Source: Bradyrhizobium vignae (GTDB lineage: Bacteria; Pseudomonadota; Alphaproteobacteria; Rhizobiales; Xanthobacteraceae). From it: DNA of 64,000 bases. Position numbers and translations under genes: made by a program. Positions 28,936 to 39,596 of this stretch are shown one piece after another. The stretch covers positions 1 through 64,000 of the forward strand of contig NZ_RDQF01000035.1 of the NCBI RefSeq assembly GCF_004114425.1, given 5' to 3'. Position 1 is the stretch's first letter; each line of letters starts with the position of its first letter. The notes under the pieces were generated by a model. That model made no database searches and was not told where the DNA came from. It saw only the letters and a list, made by a program, of their open reading frames with translations.

Positions 28936-31668
28936 CTAACCGGCCTCGCGGCGGCGACCCTCGCTGCCTTCGCGTCGCGCGAGCCGGCTGCGATGCAGCG
29001 CGAATAGCTCCAGCATCTTGTCGGCCGGCTTGGCGGCGCTGAACAGATAGCCCTGCATCTCGGCGCAGCCGAGCGTGCGAAGCAGGCGCCGCTGCTCCTC
29101 GGTCTCGACACCCTCGGCCGTGGTGGTCATGCGGCGGGCAGCCGCCAGATTGACGACGGCCTGGACGATGCTGGCGGAGCCGTCGGGGCGGGCGATGTCG
29201 TCGACGAAGCAGCGGTCGATCTTGATCTTGTCGAAGGGGAAGCGGTGCAGATAGCTCAGGGATGAGTAGCCGGTGCCGAAATCGTCGAGCGCGATGCGCA
29301 CGCCGATGGCACGAAGCTGGTGCAGGATCGCGAGCGCGGCATCGTCGTCGCGGATCAGGACCGCCTCGGTGATCTCGAGCTCGAGCCGGCTCGCCGGCAG
29401 GTTCGACGCGGCGAGCGCGGCCATGATCTTCAGCGCCAGCGTGCCGCTCTTGAACTGCACCGGCGAGACGTTGACGGCGAGGCGGATGTCGTCGGGCCAA
29501 CCCGCCGCGTCCCGGCACGCGGTCGCCAGCACCCATTCGCCGATCTCGTTGATCAGGCCGGTGTCCTCGGCGATCGGGATGAATTCGGCCGGCGAGATCA
29601 TGCCGCGCTCGGGATGGCGCCAGCGCACCAGCGCTTCGCAGCCGGTGATGCGGTCGTCCTTGAGGCCGAGGCAGGGCTGGTAATACACCTCGAGTCCGCC
29701 TTCGCGCCCCCCTTGGGCAATGGCGTGGCGCAGGTCGCTCTCGAGCTGGCGCCGCTCGCGAACCTTGGCGTCCATGTCCGGCTCGAAGAAGCGGAAGGTA
29801 CGCCGCCCGGTCGACTTGGCCGCGTACATCGCCATGTCTGCGTTCTTGAGGATCTGGTCCAGCATTGTTCCGTGTTCCGGCGCGAGCGCAATGCCGATGC
29901 TGGCGTCGGTGGTGAGATGATGGCCCATGCAGTCGAACGGCGTGCGGATGGCTTCGAAGACCCGCGCGACGAGCTCGTTGACCTGGTCCAGCGACGTCGC
30001 CGCGCTCTGTACTATGGCGAATTCGTCGCCGCCGAGTCGCGCCACGAAGTCCGCCGGGCCGGCACAGCGGCGAAGGTTCGCCGCGACCGATTTCAATAGC
30101 TCGTCGCCGACGAGATGGCCGAGCGCGTCGTTGACGCTCTTGAATTCGTCGATATCGATGTAGTGCACCGCGATCTGTTCGCCGTCGCCGACCGCAGCCA
30201 GCTGATGGCGCAGATGCTCGTGAAACATGGCGCGGTTGGGCAGGTCCGTCAGCGCGTCATAATGAGCGAGGTGGGTGATGCGCTCCTCGATGCGGCGGCG
30301 CTCGGTGATGTCTTCATGGGTCGCGACCCAGCCGCCATCAGCGAGCGGTTCGTTGAGGATGTGGATCGAGCGGCCGTCGGAAGTGTCGATCACCATTGAA
30401 TTACGGACATGGATGTCCTTCAGCACGAGCGCGACGTAAGCGTCGACGTCGCCCGCGAACGAGCCGGTTGCCTTGCAATGGGCGATGGTGTCGTGGAAGC
30501 TGGAGCCGGGCTTTACGATCTCGGCCGACAATCCATACATCTCGATGTAGCGCTGGTTACAGACCACGAGCCGCTGCTCGGCGTCGAACAGCAACAGGCC
30601 TTGGGTCATGTTGTTGACGGCGCGGTCGAGCCGCTGCTTTTCCAGCGTGAGCCGCTCGCGCGAAAGGCGGTGCTGCTCCAGCAGCTTGCGAACGATCGCG
30701 ATCAGCAGGCCTGCGATGGCGAGCGCTGACGAGGCGGCAACCGAGATCAGGATGCCGATCTGCTCGCGCCAGTCCGTCAGGGCCGCCGCGCGCGTCGTGG
30801 TGGCCATCATCAGGATCGGGAAATGGGGCAGGGCGCGCGAGGAGATCAGCCGGTCCTCTCCGTCGACAGGGCTTACGAAACGGCCGGCGAAGTGATCGAG
30901 CCCGAACACCCTCTGGAGCTCGAACGCGCCGCTTTTGAAATTCCGCCCCATCAATTCGCTGGAATGGGGATAACGGGCGAGCAGCGTGCCGTCCCGATGC
31001 AGCATCGAGATCGTCGCGCCTTCGCCGAGCACGACGGAGGCGAAGAATTTTTCGAAGTTGGCGGGCTCGATTCCGCGCCCGACGATACCGAGGAACTCGC
31101 CGCTTGGCCCGACGATCTTCCGGGCCACCAGAATGGTCCATGCGCCGGAGATGCGGCTATGCAACGGCTCGATCAGGACATCAGGCGCATTGGGATCATA
31201 CTTGAAGGAGCGAAAATAGGCGCGGTCGGCCATCTTGACCCCGGGAACCGGCCATGCCGTCGACGAATTGATCAGATTGCCTTCGGCATCGATGATGTTG
31301 ACACCGCCGATATAGGGCAGCGCCTCGATCTTCGACCGCAGCATCCGGTGGACGTCCTCGCCCGAGAGGCGCTTGCGAAAGTCTTCCGCGGTCGTGATTC
31401 CGGTCGTGCGGACGTGGTCGACGAAGTCCTTCTGGATGACCGCGAAATCCTGCAATTGCTGGTCGAAATGGTGAGCGAGCAGCAGCACCGTGTTTTCCAG
31501 CTCGCGGCCGGAGTTGCGCAGCGCGCGCTCGCGGAAGTTCTGTGCCATCAGCGTTGCGCCAACGGCGATCGCGGCGATCAGGAAGATCCCGCCCACCACC
31601 AGCCAGCGGATCGGCCCGCTGCGCGTGAGCACGGCCTGGTCGACGAGGCGGTTGCGGAATTTGGTCAT
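28936..31668 (-). CDS. Membrane-bound GGDEF-EAL cyclic-di-GMP signalling protein
   Basis: A 910-residue protein. Two membrane helices (about 22-42 and 305-325) flank a periplasmic Cache/PDC-like sensor, followed by a PAS-type domain (LFDAEQRLVVCNQRYIEMYG near 375). The GGDEF domain has an intact LGGDEFAIV motif near 550, and the EAL domain starts with CEALVRWRHP near 690 and has DDFGTGYSSLSYL near 820. Both active-site signatures are kept, so it could make and degrade c-di-GMP. The start MTKFRNRL at 31668 is set just before the first helix. Confidence 0.93.
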   Translation of the reverse strand: MTKFRNRLVDQAVLTRSGPIRWLVVGGIFLIAAIAVGATLMAQNFRERALRNSGRELENTVLLLAHHFDQQLQDFAVIQKDFVDHVRTTGITTAEDFRKRLSGEDVHRMLRSKIEALPYIGGVNIIDAEGNLINSSTAWPVPGVKMADRAYFRSFKYDPNAPDVLIEPLHSRISGAWTILVARKIVGPSGEFLGIVGRGIEPANFEKFFASVVLGEGATISMLHRDGTLLARYPHSSELMGRNFKSGAFELQRVFGLDHFAGRFVSPVDGEDRLISSRALPHFPILMMATTTRAAALTDWREQIGILISVAASSALAIAGLLIAIVRKLLEQHRLSRERLTLEKQRLDRAVNNMTQGLLLFDAEQRLVVCNQRYIEMYGLSAEIVKPGSSFHDTIAHCKATGSFAGDVDAYVALVLKDIHVRNSMVIDTSDGRSIHILNEPLADGGWVATHEDITERRRIEERITHLAHYDALTDLPNRAMFHEHLRHQLAAVGDGEQIAVHYIDIDEFKSVNDALGHLVGDELLKSVAANLRRCAGPADFVARLGGDEFAIVQSAATSLDQVNELVARVFEAIRTPFDCMGHHLTTDASIGIALAPEHGTMLDQILKNADMAMYAAKSTGRRTFRFFEPDMDAKVRERRQLESDLRHAIAQGGREGGLEVYYQPCLGLKDDRITGCEALVRWRHPERGMISPAEFIPIAEDTGLINEIGEWVLATACRDAAGWPDDIRLAVNVSPVQFKSGTLALKIMAALAASNLPASRLELEITEAVLIRDDDAALAILHQLRAIGVRIALDDFGTGYSSLSYLHRFPFDKIKIDRCFVDDIARPDGSASIVQAVVNLAAARRMTTTAEGVETEEQRRLLRTLGCAEMQGYLFSAAKPADKMLELFALHRSRLARREGSEGRRREAG

Positions 31669-32006
31669 GATCTCGATCGCTGTCGTACACACGCCAGGAT
31701 CAATTCTTGAGCCCGGGCACATCCGTTGGTTTACGGGAACGGCGTGGAGGTAAAGTTAGGAAGCGTGGTTAACGCAGGATGAAGGCGCGCGCACATGCAA
31801 ACGATGCGCGGCACGGCGAGATGCAGCAATTCCCCGAGTGTGCCGTGGTCTCGATCCCTGCCGGTCGTCGCAACGCAACCGGTGCTTAACCATCTCACGT
31901 GCGCGCTCAATGACGCGCTCGCGCCGTTTCCATTGCGGGTGGCGGCACGCGCCGGGCGCGGCGCGCTGCTGTCGGCAGCGCGCGAGGATGCGCTTGCCGC
32001 CTGCGA
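31669..32006. other. Intergenic region, no gene supported
   Basis: About 340 bases. A plus-strand open frame at 31795-32019 overlaps the moaC end and has no RBS or recognisable domain. It should contain the promoter of the GGDEF-EAL gene. Confidence 0.35.
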
Positions 32007-32537
32007 TCAGACGCGATAATGGCCCGACTTGCCGCCGAGCTTCTCGACGAGATGGATGCCTTCTATGTGCACGCCGCGTTCGACCGCCTTGATCATGTCG
32101 TAGATGGTCAGGCAGGCAACCGAGACTGCGGTCAGGGCCTCCATCTCGACGCCGGTCGGGCCCGTGACCTTCACGCTGGCGCGAACGAGGCAGCCCGGCA
32201 GTTTTGCGTCCGGCTCGATGTCGACCGTCACCTTCGACAGCGCGAGGGGATGGCAGAGCGGGATCAGCTCGGAAGTGCGCTTGGCGGCCATGATGCCGGC
32301 GATGCGCGCGGTGCCGAGCACGTCACCCTTCTTGGCATTGCCGGAAACGATCAGGTCGAGCGTTGCCTTGGTCATGACGACGCGGCCTTCCGCGACCGCA
32401 AGCCGCTCGGTCGCGGGCTTGTCCGAGACGTCGACCATCCGCGCCTCGCCGGAGGCGCCGATATGGGTGAGCGCGGGACCGGCGTTGGATTTGGCCGTCC
32501 TCGTCGTGCCTGGCTTCTTGGCTGGCTTGCGCGCCAT
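32007..32537 (-). CDS. moaC: Cyclic pyranopterin monophosphate synthase
   Basis: A 176-residue MoaC, which acts in molybdopterin synthesis after MoaA to form cyclic pyranopterin monophosphate. Key stretches are MVDVSDKPATERLAVAEG, SELIPLCHPLALSKV (active-site region near residue 95) and GVEMEALTAVSVACLTIYDM. It carries a 15-20 residue basic N-terminal extension (ARKPAKKPGTTRTAK). The start lies one base after the trpC stop, so it is translationally coupled to the trpD-trpC operon. Confidence 0.96.
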   Translation of the reverse strand: MARKPAKKPGTTRTAKSNAGPALTHIGASGEARMVDVSDKPATERLAVAEGRVVMTKATLDLIVSGNAKKGDVLGTARIAGIMAAKRTSELIPLCHPLALSKVTVDIEPDAKLPGCLVRASVKVTGPTGVEMEALTAVSVACLTIYDMIKAVERGVHIEGIHLVEKLGGKSGHYRV

Positions 32538-32538
32538 G

Positions 32539-33360
32539 TCAGCGCGTGCCCGTCGCGCGCGCCGTCGTCTCGCGCGCGAGCAGCGCGCGCGTCGCCGCGG
32601 TGACGTCGGCCTGCCGCATCAGGCTCTCGCCGACCAGGAAGGTCGACATGCCGACGCGCTCGAGCCGGGCGAGATCTTCGGGCGTGAAGATGCCGCTCTC
32701 GCCGACCATCAGCCGGTCGCCGGGGATGAGCGGCGCCAGGGCCTCGCTGGTCGCGAGCGTGGTCTCGAAGGTGCGCAGATTGCGGTTGTTGACGCCGATC
32801 ATCGGCGACCGCAGCTTCAGCGCCCGGTCGAGCTCGGCGCGGTCGTGGATCTCGATCAGCACGTCCATGCCATAGGCGATGGCAGCCTCTTCGATATCCC
32901 TGGCAGCGGCATCATCGAGCGCCGCCATGATGATCAGGATGCAGTCGGCGCCGTGCGCGCGCGCCTCGACCACCTGATAGGTATCGAACATGAAATCCTT
33001 GCGCAGCACCGGCAGTGACGTTGCCGCGCGCGCCGCCACCATGAAGTCGAGATGGCCCTGGAACGACGGCGTGTCGGTCAGCACCGAAAGGCAGGCTGCG
33101 CCACCCGCCTCATAGGCTTTTGCGAGTGCCGGCGGGTCGAAATCGGCGCGAATGAGACCCTTGGAGGGCGAGGCCTTCTTGATCTCGGCGATCAACGCAT
33201 AGTCGCCATCGGCATGCTTGCTCTTGATCGCTCGCAGGAAACCACGCGGCGCGGAGGCGGCCTTGGCTTGCGCCTCCACGGCGGAGAGCGGACGCGTCCG
33301 CTTCGCTGCCGCGATCTCCTCGCGCTTGTAGGTCTCGATCTTGGTCAGGATGTCGGACAT
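32539..33360 (-). CDS. trpC: Indole-3-glycerol phosphate synthase
   Basis: A 273-residue TIM barrel catalysing ring closure of CdRP to indole-3-glycerol phosphate. It shows LIAEIKKASPSKG with the catalytic Lys, LSVLTDTPSFQG, VLRKDFMFD and GVNNRNLRTFE. The start MSDILTKI at 33360 lies seven bases after the trpD stop. It is a stand-alone TrpC, not fused to TrpF. The TrpF-like protein at 12157 lacks catalytic residues and is unlikely to supply the missing step. Confidence 0.97.
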   Translation of the reverse strand: MSDILTKIETYKREEIAAAKRTRPLSAVEAQAKAASAPRGFLRAIKSKHADGDYALIAEIKKASPSKGLIRADFDPPALAKAYEAGGAACLSVLTDTPSFQGHLDFMVAARAATSLPVLRKDFMFDTYQVVEARAHGADCILIIMAALDDAAARDIEEAAIAYGMDVLIEIHDRAELDRALKLRSPMIGVNNRNLRTFETTLATSEALAPLIPGDRLMVGESGIFTPEDLARLERVGMSTFLVGESLMRQADVTAATRALLARETTARATGTR

Positions 33361-33367
33361 GCGCAAT

Positions 33368-34381
<1,014 letters not shown>

Positions 34382-34395
34382 CGCGTGCTTTCAAC

Positions 34396-36294
34396 TCACT
34401 GGTTCGCGCCGGTCACCTGCGCGAAGGCGGCCTGATTAATGGTGGTCCCGATGTCGGTTTCAAGCTTGTTGACGTAGGATGCGACCTGCTCCTCGGTCTG
34501 GGCCCGGTCGAGGCTCTCCTTCAGCTTCTTGACAGCATCGGAGGCAAAGTCGACCGCGGGGTCGACGATGTCGGTGACGCGGAAGACGATCACCTCGCTG
34601 CCGCCGCTCACGGGCGTCTGTCCGACGCCGTCCTTGGCGGCACGGAACGCGGCCGACACGATGGTGGCGGGCACGCCGGCGGGCGTATCGTCGCGCTTGA
34701 AGCCGGTCGCGGTCTCGACCTTGGCGCCGGCCGCTGCCGCTTCATCCGCGAGCTTGCCGCCCGCTTCGAGCTTCTGCACCATCTCGGTCGCCGTGGCCTT
34801 CAGCTTGGTCGCGATCTGGTCCTGGCGCCAGCGTGCCTCGACCTGGTCGCGGACCTCGTCGAGATTGCGGTCGCGCGAGGGCGTGATGGCGAGCACGTCG
34901 TACCAGACATAGCCGCCCTTGAAGGAGATCGGGTCGTTGTCGACGCCGACATCGGTGTTGAAGGCCTGCGACACCACGTCGAGACCCTGCGGGATGTTGG
35001 CGACCGGTTGGCCGTTCGGGGCGCGGCCGGAGCGGTCGACGGCGTCGATGGTCACGGCGGTGAGGCCGAGCTTCTGTGCCGCGTCGATCACGCTGGCGCC
35101 GCCGCCGCGCTCGTCTTCCATCTTGTCGCGGAGATCGGCGACCTTGACGCGCGCGCGCTCGGTCGCGATCTCGCGCTTGATGTCGCCGGCGAGGCTGGCG
35201 TAGTCCGCCTCCTTGCCCGGCTCGATCTTGTCGACCCTGACGATGGACGTGCCGAGAGCGCCCTGGATCGGTTGGCTGATCTCACCGGCCGGAAGCGTGA
35301 AGGCGGCATCGCCAACCGCGGGGTCGAGCGAAGACTTGGTGACGAGGCCAAGGTCGACGTCGGAGGCGCTCAGCCCGCGTTCCTTGCCGAGATCCTCGAA
35401 CGACGTCCCGCCGACGAGGCGCTCGCGTGCGGCTTGCGCTTCGGCAACGTTCGGAAACACGATCTGCTGGATCTGTCGCTTCTCCGGCGTGCCAAGCCGG
35501 TCCTTGCGCTGCTCGAATACCTTCTTGGCGTCCTCGTCGGAAACCTCGGTCCACTTGCCGATCTCTTCCGGTGAGATCACGACGAAGGCGATCTTGCGGT
35601 ATTCGGGCGCGCGGAACTGGACCTTGTGATCCTCGAAATAGGTGGCCAGGGCTTCGGGCGAGGGCGCCTCGATGGTGCCTGCCTGTGCAGCGTCGAGCTT
35701 GACGAATTCAATGGTACGCTGCTCGTTCTGGTACCGCGTCAGGACGTCGATCATTGCCTTCGGCGGCTCGATGCCCGCGCCGATCGTGCCGGTGATCTGG
35801 CGGCGAAGCGACACCTTGCGCTGCTCGGCGACATAACGCGGTTCGGTGTAGCCAAAATTGCGGATCACGGCCTGGAAGCGGTTCGCATCGAAGTTGCCGC
35901 CGACGCCCTTGAAGTTGGGATCGTTCATGATGACTTGGCGGATCTGGTCATCGGACTGGCCGAGCCCGAGCCGGCGCGCCTCTTCGTCGAGGGCGGCTTC
36001 CGCGATGGTCTGCTGGAGGACCTGGCGGTCGAGGCCGAAGGCCCGCGCCTGGTCCGGCGTCAGCGGACGGCCGAACTGGCGGCTGATCTGCTGCAGGCGG
36101 TCGGTGTAGATCTGCCGGAACTCGTTCAGCGAAATCTCGGTGTGGCCGATCTTGGCGACCGTGGACTGCCCGAAGCCGCGGAAGATGTCGGCGATGCCCC
36201 AAATGCCGAAACTGATGATCAACACGCCCATCACCACGGCCATAATGGTCTTGCCGAGCCAGTTCGATGAGGCCTTGCGCATTCCTCGGAGCAT
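34396..36294 (-). CDS. ppiD: PpiD/SurA-type peptidyl-prolyl isomerase (membrane-anchored)
   Basis: A 632-residue envelope folding factor. One N-terminal helix (about 15-37, KTIMAVVMGVLIISFGIWGI) anchors it to the inner membrane. A SurA-N chaperone region follows, then a parvulin domain around 265-360 (KRQIQQIVFP, FEDLGKERGLS) and a long C-terminal SurA-like part. It probably helps exported proteins leaving the Sec channel. The start is MLRGMRKASS at 36294; a TTG three codons earlier is less likely. It is divergent from tpiA. Confidence 0.93.
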   Translation of the reverse strand: MLRGMRKASSNWLGKTIMAVVMGVLIISFGIWGIADIFRGFGQSTVAKIGHTEISLNEFRQIYTDRLQQISRQFGRPLTPDQARAFGLDRQVLQQTIAEAALDEEARRLGLGQSDDQIRQVIMNDPNFKGVGGNFDANRFQAVIRNFGYTEPRYVAEQRKVSLRRQITGTIGAGIEPPKAMIDVLTRYQNEQRTIEFVKLDAAQAGTIEAPSPEALATYFEDHKVQFRAPEYRKIAFVVISPEEIGKWTEVSDEDAKKVFEQRKDRLGTPEKRQIQQIVFPNVAEAQAARERLVGGTSFEDLGKERGLSASDVDLGLVTKSSLDPAVGDAAFTLPAGEISQPIQGALGTSIVRVDKIEPGKEADYASLAGDIKREIATERARVKVADLRDKMEDERGGGASVIDAAQKLGLTAVTIDAVDRSGRAPNGQPVANIPQGLDVVSQAFNTDVGVDNDPISFKGGYVWYDVLAITPSRDRNLDEVRDQVEARWRQDQIATKLKATATEMVQKLEAGGKLADEAAAAGAKVETATGFKRDDTPAGVPATIVSAAFRAAKDGVGQTPVSGGSEVIVFRVTDIVDPAVDFASDAVKKLKESLDRAQTEEQVASYVNKLETDIGTTINQAAFAQVTGANQ

Positions 36295-36515
36295 TTGGTC
36301 CAACTTGTCTGGTCAGGAGGGAACGGGAGCGCGTCTTAATGCAGATTCCGCAAAAGCGCGTCACCAAATTGATAGATCATCATAAAGTGGCGGCTTTCCC
36401 CCCGCAACCTTGCCACGGGTCCCCCTTGAGACCTGCGGTTAAAGGCCTCTAGGTCTGGAACTGCCGCGACAGCTCTGCTAGCGCATGCACAAACCTCATT
36501 TTGCTGGACATTGAC

Positions 36516-37271
36516 ATGACCGACGCCATCCGACCGCTGATCGCCGGCAATTGGAAAATGAACGGCCTGAAGGCCCAGGCTGCCGAATTCGACGCCATGC
36601 TCGACGGTGCGGCAGACGTGGCCGGCAAGGCCGACTTGTTGGTTTGCCCGCCGGGGACCCTCGTTGCGGCGTTCGCCGAGAGGGCACGTGGCAGGAAGGT
36701 CGCGGTGGGAGCGCAGGATTGCCACCCCAAGGCCTCAGGTGCCCATACCGGCGATGTTGCCGCCGAAATGCTGGTGGATGCGGGCGCAACCGCCATCATC
36801 GTCGGCCATTCCGAGCGCCGCGCCGACCACGGCGAGGGGGATGCGCTGATCCGGCAGAAGGCCGAGGCCGCCTGGCGCGCCGGGGCGACGGCGATCGTCT
36901 GCATCGGCGAGACGCAAGGCCAGCGGGACGCCGGCCAGACCCTGGACATCGTGCGCGGCCAGCTTGACGGTTCTCTGCCTGACAGCTCGACCGCAGCCAA
37001 TCTGGTCGTGGCCTATGAGCCGGTCTGGGCGATCGGCACCGGGCTGACCCCCACAGCCAAGGATGTCGAGCAGATTCATGGCTTTATCCGGGAACTCCTG
37101 ATCTCCCGGTTCAAAGCCGAGGGAGCGAAGATGCGAATCCTCTATGGCGGCTCGGTCAAGCCCTCGAATGCGGCCGAGCTGATGGCGGTGAAAAACGTCA
37201 ACGGCGCGCTGGTCGGTGGCGCCAGCCTGAAGGCGGCCGATTTCCTTGCGATCGCCAAAGGCTGTCCCTAG
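36516..37271 (+). CDS. tpiA: Triosephosphate isomerase
   Basis: A 251-residue TIM interconverting DHAP and glyceraldehyde-3-phosphate. Catalytic residues are visible: Lys in AGNWKMNG near residue 12, His in VGHSERR near 95 and Glu in VAYEPVWAIGTG near 168; the phosphate loop is LYGGSVKP. The start MTDAIRP at 36516 is the conserved one; a TTG five codons upstream could also start. It is followed by secG and pyrG on the same strand. Confidence 0.97.
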   Translation: MTDAIRPLIAGNWKMNGLKAQAAEFDAMLDGAADVAGKADLLVCPPGTLVAAFAERARGRKVAVGAQDCHPKASGAHTGDVAAEMLVDAGATAIIVGHSERRADHGEGDALIRQKAEAAWRAGATAIVCIGETQGQRDAGQTLDIVRGQLDGSLPDSSTAANLVVAYEPVWAIGTGLTPTAKDVEQIHGFIRELLISRFKAEGAKMRILYGGSVKPSNAAELMAVKNVNGALVGGASLKAADFLAIAKGCP

Positions 37272-37296
37272 CTAATCCAATGCGTTGATCCCGACC

Positions 37297-37327
37297 CGAT
37301 CGGGGGTGGCAATACCCCTCCCGATCG
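37297..37327. terminator. Possible bidirectional stem-loop after tpiA
   Basis: An eight-base stem CGATCGGG/CCCGATCG with a 15-base loop lies 26 bases after the tpiA stop. There is no T-run, so its role as a terminator is uncertain. Confidence 0.35.
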
Positions 37328-37410
37328 TGTAACACCGCGCAACTTCAGGAAAACCCGCGAAGCGCGATCGGCCGCCGTCAGGCGCCGCCCGCTTGTGACG
37401 GAAGGATATC

Positions 37411-37794
37411 ATGCAGACCGTTGTCATCGTCATTCACCTCATGATCGTCGCTGTCATGATCGGTGCCGTGCTGCTCCAGAAGTCGGAAGGCGGCGGCCTC
37501 GGCATGGGCGGCGGCGCGGGCTTCATGTCGAGCCGCGGCACGGCGAACCTTCTGACGCGGACCACCGCGATCCTGGCCGTCGGGTTCTTCCTCACCAGCC
37601 TGTTCCTGTCCTGGTATGCGGGCTACGACCGCAAGCCGTCGTCGATCATCGGCCAGCCGGCGCAGACCCAGCCAACCGGTGGTTCGCCGGTCGCGCCGCC
37701 AACCTCGGGCGGCATCCTGGATTCGCTCAAGAAGGCCGACGAGCAGCAGCAGGCCCCGGCCCCGAGCGGCCCGCAGGTACCGCGCTCGCAATAA
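37411..37794 (+). CDS. secG: Preprotein translocase subunit SecG
   Basis: A 127-residue small subunit of the SecYEG channel. The first helix (VVIVIHLMIVAVMIGAVLLQ) leads into the SecG motif QKSEGGGLGMGGGAGFM. The second helix (TAILAVGFFLTSLFLSW) is followed by a proline/glutamine-rich cytoplasmic tail (PAQTQPTGG to PQVPRSQ), as usual in rhizobia. It assists translocation of SecA-driven substrates. It sits between tpiA and pyrG in the backbone order. Confidence 0.96.
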   Translation: MQTVVIVIHLMIVAVMIGAVLLQKSEGGGLGMGGGAGFMSSRGTANLLTRTTAILAVGFFLTSLFLSWYAGYDRKPSSIIGQPAQTQPTGGSPVAPPTSGGILDSLKKADEQQQAPAPSGPQVPRSQ

Positions 37795-37960
37795 AGCAGG
37801 GGGGCCATGCAGGGCGGCCGCTACCGTCCTGCATCAAAAATCCCCATCAAGGCACTGTCACCACTCTTAGTTTTGGCTCACCCACAGGCCCGCAAAATCT
37901 TTGGGGCGGAATACGAATCGCTTTGGCGAATCGAATTCGAGGGATTAGAGGTTAAGTCCC

Positions 37961-39592
37961 ATGGCGCGGTACATATTCATCACCGGCGGCGTGGTTTCCT
38001 CGCTCGGCAAGGGTCTGGCTTCGGCGGCACTGGGTGCTCTGTTGCAGGCCCGGGGCTACAAGGTTCGCCTCCGCAAGCTCGACCCCTATCTCAACCTCGA
38101 TCCCGGAACGATGTCGCCGTATCAGCACGGCGAAGTGTTCGTGACCGACGACGGCGCGGAGACCGACCTCGATCTCGGTCACTACGAGCGCTTCACCGGC
38201 CGGCCGGCGACCAAGGCCGACAACATCACCACCGGGCGCATCTACCAGGACATCATCACCAAGGAGCGCCGCGGCGATTATCTCGGCGCGACCATCCAGG
38301 TGGTTCCGCACGTCACCAACGCGATCAAGGAATTCGTCCTCGACGGCAATGACGGCTACGACTTCGTGCTGGTGGAGATCGGCGGCACCGTCGGTGACAT
38401 CGAGGGCCTGCCGTTCTTCGAGGCGATCCGCCAGCTCAAGAACGAGCTGCCGCGCGATCACGCCGTCTACATCCATCTGACGCTGCTGCCCTACATTCCG
38501 AGCGCCGGCGAATTGAAGACCAAGCCGACACAGCACTCGGTCAAGGAGCTGCGCTCGATCGGCATCCAGCCGGACATCCTGCTCTGCCGCACCGATCGCG
38601 CGATCCCGAAGGAAGAACGGCGCAAGCTCGGGCTGTTCTGCAACGTGCGCGAAAGCGCCGTGATCGAGGCGCGCGACGTCGACAACATCTATGCGGTGCC
38701 CGAGGCCTATCACAATGCGGGCCTCGACGATGAAGTGCTCGCCGCCTTCGGCATCGCCTCGCGGATTCCGCCGGAGCTGCGCAGCTGGCAAGAGATCAAC
38801 GAGCGCATCCGCAACCCCGAGGGCAACGTCACCATCGCCATCGTCGGCAAATACACCGGCATGAAGGATGCGTATAAGTCGCTGATCGAGGCGCTCTCGC
38901 ATGGCGGCATCGCCAACAAGGTGAAGGTCAACCTCGACTGGATCGAGAGCGAGATCTTCGAAAAGGAAGATCCGGCGCCGTTCCTCGAGCACGTCAACGG
39001 CATCCTGGTGCCCGGCGGTTTCGGTCAGCGCGGCGCCGAAGGCAAGATCAAGGCGGCGCAGTTCGCGCGTGAGCGCGACGTGCCGTATTTCGGCATCTGC
39101 TTCGGCATGCAGATGGCGGTGATCGAGGCTGCGCGAAACCTCGTCGGCATCGAGGACGCCAACTCCACCGAGTTCGGCCCGACCAAGGAACCCTTGGTCG
39201 GTCTGATGACGGAATGGCTGCGCGGCAACGAGCTCGAGAAGCGCTCGCAGGCCGGCGACCTCGGCGGCACGATGCGCCTCGGCGCCTATCCGGCAACGCT
39301 CAACCGCGGCAGCCGCGTCTCGCAGGTCTATGGCGGCGCGACCGAGATCTCCGAGCGTCACCGCCATCGCTACGAAGTCAACACCGCCTACAAGGATCGC
39401 CTCGAGCAGCACGGGCTGAAATTCTCGGGCCTGTCGCCCGACGGCGTGCTGCCTGAAATCGTCGAGTACGAGGATCATCCCTGGTTCATCGGGGTCCAGT
39501 TCCATCCCGAGCTGAAGTCGCGCCCCTTCGAGCCGCATCCGCTGTTCGCCTCGTTCATTCAGGCGGCGGTGGTGCAGTCGCGGCTGGTCTGA
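37961..39592 (+). CDS. pyrG: CTP synthase
   Basis: A 543-residue enzyme that aminates UTP to CTP with glutamine. The N-terminal synthetase domain starts MARYIFITGGVVSSLGKGL. The C-terminal class I glutaminase has the nucleophile Cys in GICFGMQMAVIEAARN near residue 380 and the His/Glu pair in QFHPELKSRP near 515. The length is standard. A short run (39597 onward) separates it from the convergent methyltransferase gene. Confidence 0.98.
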   Translation: MARYIFITGGVVSSLGKGLASAALGALLQARGYKVRLRKLDPYLNLDPGTMSPYQHGEVFVTDDGAETDLDLGHYERFTGRPATKADNITTGRIYQDIITKERRGDYLGATIQVVPHVTNAIKEFVLDGNDGYDFVLVEIGGTVGDIEGLPFFEAIRQLKNELPRDHAVYIHLTLLPYIPSAGELKTKPTQHSVKELRSIGIQPDILLCRTDRAIPKEERRKLGLFCNVRESAVIEARDVDNIYAVPEAYHNAGLDDEVLAAFGIASRIPPELRSWQEINERIRNPEGNVTIAIVGKYTGMKDAYKSLIEALSHGGIANKVKVNLDWIESEIFEKEDPAPFLEHVNGILVPGGFGQRGAEGKIKAAQFARERDVPYFGICFGMQMAVIEAARNLVGIEDANSTEFGPTKEPLVGLMTEWLRGNELEKRSQAGDLGGTMRLGAYPATLNRGSRVSQVYGGATEISERHRHRYEVNTAYKDRLEQHGLKFSGLSPDGVLPEIVEYEDHPWFIGVQFHPELKSRPFEPHPLFASFIQAAVVQSRLV

Positions 39593-39596
39593 CGGC

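Noticed and set aside
31795..32019. 74-codon plus-strand frame before moaC
   Set aside because: Overlaps the end of moaC, has no RBS and no family resemblance; composition looks like antisense shadow.
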